The translations under genes and the position numbers were made by a program. Below are positions 46,861-59,325 of a stretch of DNA of 64,000 nt, one piece after another. Where the stretch lies: positions 11,974,044 to 12,038,043 of the forward strand of contig CM032669.1 in NCBI GenBank assembly GCA_019095985.1, in the 5' to 3' direction. Every line of letters begins with the position of its first letter. The stretch's first letter is position 1. The notes under the pieces were generated by a model. The model did no database searches and had not been told where the DNA came from. It worked only from the letters and a program-made list of their open reading frames with translations. This stretch comes from Streblospio benedicti (lineage: Eukaryota; Annelida; Polychaeta; Spionida; Spionidae).

Positions 46861-48232
46861 CTCAACAACAATACAGATATCACCATTAGATTCCTATTGT
46901 ATATCGATTTGGCTCTCATTTGGCAGCGTCTAATTTCCTATGAAACTTGGCGCGTCAATAACTGTGGCGAGACAGAAGATTGGTTTCTTTGAAAAATAGA
47001 TTAATATTGTATTACTGCTTCTAACGAGCTGGAACAGCCAATGAGGCTTGCATGTCCAGTAATTAATATAGATGTCATATTGACATGATTTCTTCTTCAT
47101 GGTCGTTTTGCCATAATGCCCCAGACTCCCACCTTGTGCATGCACAATATGGTAACGGGTCTGGTACAATGAACAACCATCATCAATACAATATACATGG
47201 TTATATATCTATTGTAATGAGTAAATTGCAATTGTGCATAGTTGGCATAAAAAAACACTACGTATTGAATCACATATTTATTTCTTACACATGAATCGAT
47301 TGACCACAGTGTTAGTTACAATATTACAACAACATCATGTGAGGAGAGTGATATAGGCATAGCAAATATCAAGTTTGCTGATGATAAGTCATAAACTCTT
47401 CCCAGGAGACAGATAAACACAAATTCGTAATAATTTAAATTTTAAAAACACATCGTAATTTCATTAAAAGTAGGCCAAAGTACACCAAAATCTAATCAGC
47501 TATGGAGAGCTAAATATGAAGTTTGGTGACCATAGGTCAAATACTTCTCCCTGTAGAGCGGTAACAAGGTTTATTACGTAACACTCACAAGTTTGTCAAA
47601 AGTAGGCCAAAGTATAAATAAAATTTTTGAGAGGTACACTTTTCCTCAAACAAGACATATTCAATTTGCAAATCAATAGCTCAAGTAGTCTTCGAGTTAT
47701 CAGCCTGTTAATTTCTGGTGGACATACATACAGACATACATACATACATACGTGGACAGAAGCAAAGTTAGAAATCTCTTTCGGACTTCGTCCAGGAAGA
47801 TTTAATTTGATGCTTTTAGCAACATACTGTAGCCACTTCTAATGGCAATTGCAGTGAAAAGTTGATTAAAAAATATAATTTGATTAAAAAATATACATTT
47901 ATTTTCAAAAGTCCAACTTATCACATTTTTCACTGACCTGCAGACTATTCTCTGACTTAGCAACAAAACAAAGCTGTTCCCTGACTGTAAGTGGCAAACC
48001 TGTTCTTTTCTTGTGTGCATATGAACGCTATTTTAATGAAATTTGTAAATTACAACATTGTTCTACCCGACAACTTTGAGAATGCAACCACAAAAATGTA
48101 GAATATCAGAAATTTGACCAAATTTTACAAGTACAGTACATCAAAGGCTGCGTCTCCTTAAATTGTGCAAACAGTTACATCAGAAGGCCTCCATAGTTAC
48201 ATTACTCTTCAGCAGGACAAGTAACTTTAGAA
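46861..48232. other. No gene seen
   Basis: AT-rich; only the possible SINE/LINE end at 47490-47800. Short frames without domains. Confidence 0.5.
47490..47800. repeat. Possible SINE/LINE 3' end with CATA microsatellite
   Basis: CTCAAGTAGTCTTCGAGTTAT then a CATACATA run and TTTCGGACTTCGTCC resemble the arrangement at 46.4 kb without sharing its sequence. Confidence 0.4.
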
Positions 48233-48740
48233 AGGTACTAGCCCTCCCCAAAAGTTACTCGTCCTAACAAGTTGCCAAAAGTTTTTTTCAGCAGTTACTC
48301 GTATGCAGGATGAGTGAATTGATTTCAGCACTAGTCCTCCCCAATTTCTACTATAGTCTGTCTCTTTATTATTTTCACCATAAAAATTGCAGTTTTCAAG
48401 AACATGTAAACTAATTCTCTGTATAGGCCAAGATATACAATGGATGTGACAATATGCCCCATGACCTCTTAAGAAAATATTACGCAAATGAGTAACATCA
48501 ATATTATACGTACTGCAGGATATAAACAGTACTAGTGAAATATGCATATATTTGATTTTTCTACTTTGTATGCAATGATAAGAGATATTATGCCATATCG
48601 GGTGAACTCTAGTCCTCCCCAAAGGTTACTCGTCTTGACAAGTTGTCAAAAGTGTTTTAACTCAGCAGCTACTCGTATGCAGGACGAGTGAATTGACTTC
48701 AGCACCAGCTGTTCAGCACGAATCCTCCCCAATCTGGACG
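48233..48740. repeat. Direct repeat, about 115 bp, copies at 48233-48350 and 48605-48740
   Basis: AGTCCTCCCCAAAGGTTACT, CAGCAGYTACTCGTATGCAG and GAGTGAATTGAYTTCAGCAC occur in both copies in the same order. Confidence 0.8.
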
Positions 48741-49003
48741 AGTGGACTAGTGACTAAATGGGAGACTAGCATAAAAAGTTCTTGGAGCTGCTCGTAACAT
48801 ATCATATTAAAATCTATACAATTTTTATAATCTGTTCTCTTTTAAATGGGCGACTTTACTTGTATTTCAGGCATCAGTTCAAGGAACAAACGTGTGACTC
48901 GGAGCCCCCAGGAAGAGACGTGTTTGTGACGACGCCCGCTCTGAGGCTCGCTAAAACTCATCTGCCGTACGAGTTTGTGAGCCGCTGGGTGGAGCGAGAC
49001 GGT

Positions 49004-49129
49004 GCGAGGACGATCGTCACCCAGAGGAATCCCAAAGACACGCTCGCAAGGACGATCGGCACCCTGAGGAAACCCAGAGACACGATCGTGAGGACGATTG
49101 TCACCCTGAGGAACCCCAAAGATAAACTC
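49004..49129 (+). repeat. 3 x 42-bp tandem repeat inside the sulfotransferase exon
   Basis: Units at 49004-49045, 49046-49087 and 49088-49129 each encode 14 residues of the type ARTIVTQRNPKDTL. The repeat triples the RNPKD cofactor-binding segment in frame. Other sulfotransferases have one copy. Confidence 0.9.
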
Positions 49130-49267
49130 GTATCACTCGGTTTCACTTCTATAAAAACAATAAAGGTACCAAGATGTGCATGGCCAGTCGAGCAACTTTA
49201 CATTACACTAAAAGTCCTCTAAAGTAACTCTCTCTCTCCCGTTGCCTAAGTATTGATAAACATAAAC

Positions 49268-49600
49268 TATCAAGATCAAAGTAGACATAGACGCAATCAG
49301 TAATTTGAAGAATAAAATACCAGAGAATCACAGTTGCCGAATTTCTTCAATTCCTAAGTCTCATCATACATTGATTATAATATTATGCTACTATATTTTT
49401 CAATCAATGAATGTTTGTTATGTATTGGATTCAATTAATGTAACCAATCATGATCAAGACTAATCAACATCAAAGTAGACATAGATGTATGCTTTCGCTA
49501 TTGTTAATTTGAAGAATAAAATAGAAGAGAATCAATAACCTTCAAAGTACATTTATAAGGTGCTTCCTTTTCTCCACTCCGTAAAAGTCTCATCATAAGT
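49268..49600. repeat. Direct repeat, about 130 bp, copies at 49268-49400 and 49458-49600
   Basis: ATCAAAGTAGACATAGA, TTTGAAGAATAAAATA and GTCTCATCATA recur in order. Lies in the first visible sulfotransferase intron. Confidence 0.7.
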
Positions 49601-49697
49601 TGATTTTATGTTACAATTTTTTTCAATGAACGAAAGTAGGCTTGTATTGGATTCCATTATTCAAAATCATGATCACCTATGTAGTTACCTATTGGAA

Positions 49698-49878
49698 CAT
49701 GTCATTTTGTCCATGACTCTTTGGCAAGACTTTCGCTCTTCTCTCAAGATCTTCGTCAGGCCTAAATTAGTAATGAGAAGATCCTCATGGTGGTCATGTG
49801 ACCAACTGATAGGATCTTCACATTAGGCCTAACGAAGCTCTTGACAAAAGAGCGAAAGTTTTGCCAAAGACAAAATGG
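49698..49878. repeat. Inverted repeat with hammerhead-like cores (probable Penelope-type end sequence)
   Basis: Arms of about 75 bp (49698-49775, 49800-49878). The right arm, plus strand, reads CTAACGA (49829-49835), a perfect stem GCTCTT/AAGAGC around GACAA, then GAAA (49854-49857). The left arm, minus strand, has the exact box CTGACGA and GAAA with a 5/6-paired stem. Both continue GTYTTGCCAAAG, like the Penelope-like element ends at 22.1 and 23.9 kb. Confidence 0.65.
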
Positions 49879-49888
49879 CAGATTCTAA

Positions 49889-50393
49889 AGCCCCTTTCAC
49901 AATTGCGTTGCGAGCAGTTAGCGACCACATGGCGATCACGTTCGCATAGGTTGCACGAGCAAATCGCATAAGTCGTACGTGCGGTCTCTTCTGTTGCAGG
50001 CTACTTTATGATCGCAAGAGAATTTCGAACAAGTTCAAAATTCAGTTTTGGGTTGCAGACAGGCGCATCTATAGATTTTAAAAACGTTACATCACACAAG
50101 TGGTGCACAACGTTGTATCCACATATATTATTTCATGCGAGTGACGCACAACGTTTTACGGTCGCAGGGTGACTTGCAGCCATCATGGGAGCGCTGCTCA
50201 ACCATCATACGTCCTTTTGTGTCTGTTGTACGACCCACACTTTGGGCACCTGAATTTTGGGACAGTGCCGACGGGCTTGATAAATGCTCGTCAAAGCATG
50301 TTCCTTGCGACCATTTCTGCGACCACCTCTTGAACACACTAAATCGTACAACATTTTGGTCGCATTTATTTGCAATCAATTGTGAAAGGGGCT
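49889..50393. mobile_element. MITE, about 505 bp, TIR AAGCCCCTTTCACAATTG
   Basis: AAGCCCCTTTCACAATTG at the left and CAATTGTGAAAGGGGCTT at the right are perfect inverted repeats. Flanks TAA/TAA fit a short target duplication. Relatively GC-rich inside, with subterminal GTCGC motifs. Inserted in the first visible intron of the sulfotransferase. Confidence 0.85.
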
Positions 50394-51324
50394 TAACTGG
50401 TTGATCATATTTTTTCACTGTTCAAAGTGTCTCTTCCCTTAAGCATTTGGATTCTCTGGTACATGGAATGAATTCTTTGCCCATGTTAAAGCTGAAAAAC
50501 AGATCTACGGAACCCAGGTTAGCTGCTATATTGAAATGGGTGATGCAAACTAAGCAATTGTTTTGCCCAGATTATTGGGACAATTTCAGATTTTTTATAG
50601 TGTAAATTAACCAGAATTCGGCCCTCTCAGAAATCGGCCCCTGTGGTGAAAAATACAATTGTTTTTTCATTCAAATAACATGGATTTGTACAGTAAATTG
50701 GATTATAATCTGTCAACAGCAGTCCTTCACATTGATCATAATATATTTTCATGAATTCTTTTACTTAAGACCACAACGAGACAATTACACAGATTGTGTA
50801 TGGTCTGTGTCATGCAGAGCTAAAGTTGCCTTCCAGTTTTCAGCCCTAATAAGTTTAAGGTTATGACCTTCCTACAATCTACTAAAATCTATATGATTTC
50901 TAAATATTTTGGTCTTGATGAATGTGCAAAGCTGCGCATTATGAGTTGTTTGTGTTTGATACTGAGAATGGAAAGACTTTGTTGAAAAATTTTGTATTTT
51001 AATGCAAACTATACAAATCTAAAATGCATCTCTGTATCCATAATGCCAAAAATCATCATTTTTAACAAAAACTTTTTGCCTTTTTTTGTCAATAACTGTG
51101 TGTTTTATTTTTAAAAAAAAAAAAATAGAAAAAAAATTTGGGCCAACATGCCCCAACTATCTATAGGTCTTGTTGTAAGTTTGCTGCACCCTTGCCCAGG
51201 ATTTTAACAGTTTGTTTTGCATTTGGTTTCTATGACATAATTTCAGTTTTCACTGGTTATGTTACCCTACCATTGATTAAGAAGTTAAAGTTTTGGATAT
51301 TTTTACCAATCATCAATATCTCTA

Positions 51325-51462
51325 TGTATGAAGAAAGAACAAACCTACTCAGATGCTTCTCTCATCCATAACAAGGGACTTTTTGGCGACAAATGTTGTT
51401 GTTTTGCACTCAGCTTGTTATGGACAAGAGAAGCATCTGAGGTTTGTTCCTTCTTCATATGA
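51325..51462. repeat. Hairpin, about 48-bp arms, about 36-bp loop
   Basis: GAACAAACCTACTCAGATGC with TTCTC and CATAACAAG is mirrored by CTTGTTATG...GAAGCATCTGAGGTTTGTTC. The loop holds TTTTTGGCGACAAATGTTGT, reminiscent of the Penelope-like ends. Lies before the last sulfotransferase exon. Confidence 0.75.
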
Positions 51463-51917
51463 TGAATCCATATGCTAGGAAATCATCACTACATGACATC
51501 AATATCTCTATCATGATTACAAGCATTGTTTTTGTAGTTGAATTTGACAAAGAGCTGGTGGAGGTGAAGAAGTGAAGAAAACGTGTTGATTCTGCACTAC
51601 GAAGACCTGTCACCGACACGGAGATGCAAGTCACAAAAATCACCCACTTTCTCCCCCTCACATTGACCCAAGAGACTTTCCAGAAGGTTCTCCACGATTC
51701 TGCTTTCAAAGCGATGCAAACAAATTTGGCAACAAATTACAGTGACAGCAAGATCTTTGACTTTTCAAAGGGAAATTTTATACGCAGCGGTAAAATCAGA
51801 GGATGGAAGGACTACTTTAGTGTAGCACAGAATGAATGGTTTGATCAGAAGTACGGCGAAATATTTCACGATCTTGAAAAAGAATTTCAGTACCAACAGC
51901 ATTCTGTCATTTTGTAA

Positions 51918-53177
51918 TTTGATGGTATGAGGTCCTGAGTGGGGTAAAGTTTGGGAACTTGATATTTTTAACTTTTTCACTTTCACTGGAATTCTCCATG
52001 ACACCTGGCAAAAGCATGAAAAACTTCATAGAAAAAAACAGCTGGATCTTGACGTAATATATATTGCTTTAAGTGTGTGCTACCTGGGGAGTTGGGACTT
52101 TAATAAAAACTGTAGCGATAATATGATGTGAACAATGAAATTTAAGTGACACGTGTGAACCATTCTGCAGAATTGCACATTAAAAAATAGCATGTGATAT
52201 GATATGATTTATTGTTGTGTATTCTTTGGAAAAAAGGTGATCAGCGTTCTATAAATTTTTTTAAGCAAACACCAAATATACAAAATGTAAAATAATCAAG
52301 AGACAATTTTTAAAAATGTTATTGAAAAAATACAAAACCATTGAATCTTAAGAGTATCAAGACAAATACAGTTTGAGATATACACAATGCTATTTTAACT
52401 TTATGAAGGTTCGCAAGTGGTCGTCTCTATGAAGAGTTGAGACTGCAAAAAGCCGTCTTATGACATTGGAGATGAAGGTCGTCTTGTTTGGAGTACGTTC
52501 TGTAAAGGCCATAACTGAAACCTCTGACCCAATAATGATATTTTCCTACTATGCTGGGAACATGGCTATTCCTGTATGAAATCCGTTCCGTATAATCCTT
52601 TCTTCCAGACACTTTTTCATGAATCTTGAATACTAGTAAAATCTTGTCTTATTATAAGTCAACAATGCAAAAAATATCCATCAATGTCTTTATTATTCAG
52701 GTAAAATAAAGTTCTTAACGTATATTTCAATGCTGAAAGTGATTTACTCACTGAACTCCTCATAATTATTTATTCCTGTATGAGCCTGCTCACGTAGAAT
52801 TCATGGTTCGACTCTCCATGCATTGAACCTGCTAAATCCGGGTGACGACCGTTTGCTGGACTGATGCTGCTGGTGATGTCAGACCAGGCGGTCACTCCCT
52901 CAACTGACCAGTCCACTTCATACAGGCGGTCACTCCCTCAACTGACCAGTCCACTTCATACAGGCGGTCACTCCCTCAACTGACCAGTCCACTTCATACA
53001 CAATCAATAACAACCAACTTGAAATCCTCCTTCTCATAATTCCTGAATGGTCCCTACAGTACACTAAAAAAATTACGAAGGATGATGTCAATTAATACAT
53101 GCTTCATATTACACTCACCTATCACTACTACAATACTCTATAGCTATTAACACAAGATGATGTTGAGTTATAACAGT
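51918..53177. other. No gene; contains the 38-bp tandem repeat
   Basis: 3' flank of the sulfotransferase and of the zinc-finger array. Short frames (for example 52427-52612 minus) are unsupported. Confidence 0.5.
52885..52998. repeat. 3 x 38-bp perfect tandem repeat
   Basis: CAGGCGGTCACTCCCTCAAC and the next 18 bp occur at 52885, 52923 and 52961 without a difference. Non-coding, between the sulfotransferase and the zinc-finger array. Confidence 0.95.
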
Positions 53178-53888
<711 letters not shown>

Positions 53889-53988
53889 NNNNNNNNNNNN
53901 NNNNNNNNNNNNNNNNNNNNNNNNNNNNNNNNNNNNNNNNNNNNNNNNNNNNNNNNNNNNNNNNNNNNNNNNNNNNNNNNNNNNNNNN
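53889..53988. other. Assembly gap, 100 N
   Basis: Exactly 100 N: a gap of unknown true size. It cuts the upstream part of the zinc-finger array. Confidence 1.
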
Positions 53989-56042
53989 AAACCTTTCTTT
54001 TGAAAGTTCTTTGAAAAAGAAAAGACGAAAAATTGCGAATCTTTTTTTTATTTTAAACTTTTTTAAGCATTTCCTATAAAATGTATTTTAAAAAATTTGC
54101 CCAAATAAATTTACTTTTTCTTTTGTTTATTTGTCTTACTTGAAAATGAATTTTTTAGCGGGATATTAGTTCTTAAACCTTACTTTAGTAATTAATAAGT
54201 ACTAAATTTTAACTTTTTCACGTTTAAGATTATGAATCATATAAAATTGAATAATCAAATTTTTGTCATTGCAATCACATTTCAGAATTTTGTAATATTA
54301 GCGAAATTCATTTCTCTGTAACGGACATCAATGTTGCTTGTTTTGGCTCAGTTCGTGTAAACACATGTAGTATAGTATGGATATTATCTTGACAATAGTT
54401 TATTTTTATTGTGACGATGATATATATATATTCACTTTAGGCAGGGTACAGTGCATCATATTAGCGAAATGCAAATTGGGTGTAAAACTATGTTGATTTT
54501 CTGTAAAAAAAGTAATATTGTGGATTTGTGGATTTTGATTGTTATTATCTTACTGTTAATTTTTTTGATAATGTGTAATTGATTGAAAAAAAAAAGCCAA
54601 AATACTTTAAAAATGAAACATTAAAAAATCTTATGAGTTATCTGTAATTTTGAAGGGAAATGAGACAAAAAAGGGTGTGGCATTTCATGACCTCTTATAA
54701 CACCTCCCTTTCTTTTGCCAAATGTTTTTATCTGGTTGTTATTTATTTATTTATTTTTCTTATTTTCTGTGACAGCGAGTGAGAAGCATCTGAAAAGCTT
54801 TGATAACTTGAATTCACGCCATGTTTGCATTGTGATTCACAGTTCGCAAGACTGGATATAATGACAACCACAGCTGTTCTTCGTATGAAGATATAACCTA
54901 GGACTATCAATGAATTATTAGTCCTAAACATAACGTATATACTCTTAAGTTAAGCATGGTTTTCAGTGCTATTATGTCTTTAAACAGTTATTTATACGCA
55001 TCTAATACATTCAAATATATGGAAATCATTGTGGCAAAAATTATGTCTGTTTGTCTTGAAAGCGGAGGTCCCTTGTGATTTGGTGCTAGTAGTCCAATAA
55101 TATATGATTTATATAATTCATATAAAAGTGTCAAAATAAAACATCACTGCATGCACAATGATCTTGTAAAATGCAATTCAACCTATCACTGCCTTACTAA
55201 AGTTCTATTTTTAGATGTTACTGTTGCAATCTATTCTTCTTATTGGGCACTCTCGATGGATGGCTTAAAAGGATTTGTGGAAAGATTGTCTAGTATTTAA
55301 ATGATTGATTAAGATTTATGTGTAAGAAACAGGAAGCTCGAGTTGTAGCAAACTGCATCTGATTGCATTTCCCCGCTTTATTAGCTATATATACCTATAA
55401 TGTAAAATAAAAGTAAAAGCAGGCTAAAGTCTGCAAAATCCACAAGCGTACATGACTTTAGTTTAGTGAAACCAGTTCAAAATTGGAACATGTTTTAAAA
55501 AGCAAGCTATTCAATTGATTACAAAGCTCCATTTGGACAATGCTTTCGCAGTATACTCTTAAGCCACTATCACACAAAATATGCAATTATTCAAACATGG
55601 TACTCATATTCATGTGTGTATTTCAAACCGGCCATCACCCCAGTCTACTGTACCATTTATCAACGTAAGTACACATAACAACCTAGGTATGTACTCTTAA
55701 GTTGCCATCTCAATAAAAAAACTAGCGTATTGCTGTATCTATCTAGTTTCAACCAATGTTCGTTTTGATAAAGCACAAACAGGTATTAAATTAACAGTAT
55801 AACCTAATATAAATACCACCCGGATTATGGCCTCAAGTGGTGGCCTCATTAGAGAATGCCCCCACAGGAGAAGTTTGAAGTGGTTTGGGACTGGGGTAAA
55901 ATATCTTAATTACTAGCCTTATTGTATATCATATGTTTAAAGAAATGTAATTTTGCAATTTCGAAATGCAACTTCCACTGAATTCTTTTGTTATCAAATT
56001 TGACACATTGTCTGTGTGTAGAGGAATTAGCAATTTCCATAG
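53989..56042. other. No gene seen
   Basis: Very AT-rich. The first 120 bp after the gap look low in quality. No splice-flanked coding frame recognised. Confidence 0.5.
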
Positions 56043-56692
56043 GCCCCAGCACCATGGGAGGGGGAATTGGTGTATGTACTACTATGATTTACAAACATTA
56101 TATCATGCACATTATTACTATAATTTAGAAGGGTAACTAACAGACACAAAGACAAGGGGTGCTATAGGACATCCATTAGTTATGTTTGCATTGAGGATAA
56201 TTTCTTTTATTTGATTTAATTTATTAATTTTATTACTGTGCTATTGTATAAAAAACAATGCGATTAGCTTATTAGCAGGTGATATACAGGCTTTATCAGT
56301 CACCTTTACAAATACTAAACAAAGCTTCCAATAGCCAATTTGGTATTGCAAAGTTAACTAGCCAATAAAATCTAATCTTCACCCAGCCAATAACAAACCC
56401 CCAAAAAACTCCGTGATTTATTTACAGACAAACGAAGCGATGGAATATTTGTGAAAATGTTTACATTGTATTTGCATATGATACATGTCAGCTGATTTCA
56501 ATAATGTGAAGTGATAACGTATATATTAGAGCATAAATCAAGTCTAAAAGTGATACTATGGTTCCCCTGGTCTTTGTGCCTATTAGTAACCCTTCTATGT
56601 AATAGTAGTAATGTGTATATTATAGTGTTTGTAAATCATAGAAGTATACATACCAACACCCCCTCCCATGATGCTGGGGTGTCGTTCAATCC
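56043..56692. mobile_element. MITE with about 120-bp TIRs
   Basis: Left CCCCAGCACCATGGGAGGGG (56045 on) pairs with the inverted right CCCCCTCCCATGATGCTGGG (to 56682). The similarity continues inward through ATGATTTACAAACA and AGAAGGGT, about 120 bp each side. Non-coding centre. Confidence 0.8.
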
Positions 56693-57039
56693 TATTAGCA
56701 AGCTCTAGCTGATCCATTGTTCTGGATGACGTGCTACGCGCCCGTGCCTACCATGCCCCAGCTGTTGTTAGCGTGGCCGAGCAGGGCTCTAGTAGGTAGC
56801 CTATAGCCATCTGCTTATAGCCCCAATCTGACAGGCACACATCTTCATTCTCGAATTGGCACTGTGCTAATATGCAACCTACTAGTACTAGTACATGGAT
56901 ACATTATTGTACGCCTATACTCTTTGAAATGTGGAAGGACACTGTGTCATTTAAAAATGGCAACAATAAAGCATAACAATAATCACGTTTGATTCAACTA
57001 AGATATTTGGCACTATTTGACATTAGCTTAACATGCGGG

Positions 57040-57250
57040 TACTGTAAAACTAGAAATGTTTGAGCACAATTTAATTTGCGAATTTCGTGGGTAGGTGCAA
57101 AAACGCACACTTAGATAGCCAGCAAACATTAACAGCCCATGTGAAATAGGTACAGGATTGACCAAATTCGCAAAATTAAATCGCCCCCAAATAATTTATA
57201 CATGAAAATCGCAAAATTTAACAGCCACGAAATATTCTAGTTTTACAGTA
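57040..57250. mobile_element. Small MITE, copy 2, 211 bp with clean TIRs
   Basis: Left end TACTGTAAAACTAGAAATGT and right end ATATTCTAGTTTTACAGTA are inverted copies over about 17 bp. No coding capacity. The TA at each outer end could be part of a TA target duplication. Confidence 0.8.
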
Positions 57251-59144
57251 TTCCACAATGCATACACAATTTGTATTTTATGATTCATGATATGCACTGA
57301 TTACAAACACTTCAATCTAGCCCCCCCCCCCCCAAAAAAAATGTGTCCACATGCTTCACAAAATTACCGAGTCCTGTTTGTCTTTTTATATTTCTAATTA
57401 ATTGGCTTGCGTGTAATTATCTCTCCCATATTTCATGACATTATATTTGTGTGTGGTTTAATGAGAGGATTGCTTGGAGGATTAGAGATGATTGATGAGG
57501 CAGTGGGATGATGTGACAGCGTACACGACGGCTGGTATTACCTCGCCCATGGCAGGCTTATGCGCTAATTTAATTTATTGTGAAGCTATGGCCTCCTTTA
57601 CCGAATGCGCAATTCGTCGTATGACACCCATGACACCCATGCAGCTCTATTTTAAGGGCTATGCTACGTCATACATACTCGACTATCAATGACAGATCCA
57701 GGTATTTGGAAAGGGGGTTGGGAACGCACTTGAGGGATTTCATGGGTTTCGTATGAGAGATCAATGGGGGACATGCCAAAAACCCTACGAAAACGAAGTA
57801 TTTTGGTGGGAAAAGGTGGGGTGTGCGCCCCCTGCGGCCCCCTGGATCTGCCTATGACTATGTAGGCCGAATCAATCAGTTATTTTTGATTGCCCCATTG
57901 TCGCGTATCTGGCATGTTCAGTAGACATGTGTTTACTAATGTGACTTCAACATTCGGGGCTGTCTGACTATAGCTTTAAGGCATGATATTGGGATGCTGG
58001 GGTTTGTTTTTAACTAGCTTGCCAACCAGCATATATTTTTAAATATATGAAATGTGATCATCCTTGAAGCCTCCTTTCTAACCTACAAAAATGCCCCATG
58101 GATATTCCATATGAAGGCGGCCATAACAATGACAACGGTGCACGTTGGACCCTTTCTATATCTATGCAAATAACAATATTACATCAGGGAAAACATGATA
58201 GAAATGTAAATCAACGTCTCTTGTACTTTTTGCACTCAGTGACGCTACTTCAGCATAGACCTTTCTTACTCCTCATTCCCAAAGACCTGTGAAATTGCAT
58301 TATACTTTGAGAAATATAGATTCTGTCAAATCCCCATAAACATACAAGTAAAATGAAAATTCCAGAGAATTTTCTCGTTATTCTTAAAAATATTTCCTTA
58401 ATTAATTTATATAATTACTCTTCAAAGTGATTGGTCAACAAAGGGGCGGTAAACAGAACTATAAGATAATATGCATCCATTCAACACATTTGGTCTTGTC
58501 CGTGTTCTTGTTGTTACTTTGAATTGCCTTTCATTTTTTCTTTGTGTTAGATGCACATCTTACAAGATATTATTACTTTATCAGGTTTAGTTACACACCT
58601 ACTCCAGGCATTCCCCTGGTTCCCCCTAAAGATATTTTATTCGTGTTAGGATCTAATTTCTTTGCACGTTTTCATGATTACAAAATCCCATGAAATGCAC
58701 TTGTTGAACCCCTCCCGGATTTTCTAAAATAACATTAACCTGGATCTGTTAGCAACACCAGGCATAGAACCTTCCATATACTTTTGACCATATATATATA
58801 TTAGTTAAGTGACATAGTGGCAAAGAGACCAAGGGGACTGAAAGCAAGGCTATAAGCTTCTGAGTTCATTTACTACTAGAGGGTTGTGGTGTACGGTAGC
58901 TGAACGTGGGAGTTAAATGATAAGGAACTGACTTTTATCAACACAAAAATCAACGACAATACACACTTGTTTGCAATCATACCAATTTAATTAGGTTATT
59001 TCTGTAACGCACATGTATACAATTATATGATATTTCCTGTTTGCCAAGCCATAGTTTCCTTTAAAATATATCATAATCTACAAAAGTCTTAGTGATTACA
59101 AATTCAGAAACAATATGCTTTTAATATGTATCGAGTGATGCATC
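57251..59144. other. 3' flank of the secreted repeat gene, nothing seen
   Basis: Contains a C tract at 57320-57331 and no convincing frame. TTTAAT at about 59119 (ATTAAA on the minus strand) could be the poly(A) signal, 26 bp beyond the stop. Confidence 0.45.
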
Positions 59145-59325
59145 CTAATAAACGTTATAATCATCAAATTCATCGTCATCTCCATCTTCAGTTAAATCTT
59201 CAACCTCTTCGTAATCTTCCTCACTAAGACCAATCTCTTCCTGTGCTGCTTCATAGTCGACAGTCTCAGTCTCGTCTGGGTACTGGGCGGAGTCTCCTCC
59301 CTGCACAGTGTCTGTGATAGGGCCG
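59145..59325 (-). CDS. Exon 8 of the secreted repeat protein: acidic C-terminal tail
   Basis: This last coding exon gives 60 residues rich in Asp, Glu and Tyr, ending in TAG at 59145-59147. A tail with this net negative charge is typical of cation- or mineral-binding secreted proteins, but there is no diagnostic motif. Confidence 0.8.

Larger units (their letters stand above)
48871..51917 (+). pseudogene. Cytosolic-type sulfotransferase, decayed or mis-assembled (exons 48871-49165, 50444-50517, 51538-51917)
   Basis: Sulfotransferases move sulfate from PAPS to alcohols or amines. The first visible exon carries AKTHLPYE and RNPKD, the known IKTHLP and 3'-phosphate-binding segments, and ends FHFYKNNK. 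The second encodes FSGTWNEFFAHVKAEKQIYG. The third encodes ENVLILHYEDL and FIRSGKIRGWKDYFSVAQNE, matching the C-terminal RKGxxGDWKN motif, ending in TAA at 51917. Phases 1 and 0 agree at both introns. Damage seen: a 1-nt shift before FHFYKNNK, an in-frame TGA near 51566 and a shift after HYEDL. No exon with the N-terminal PKSGTTW motif was found. The first exon holds a 3 x 42-bp duplication. Confidence 0.72.
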
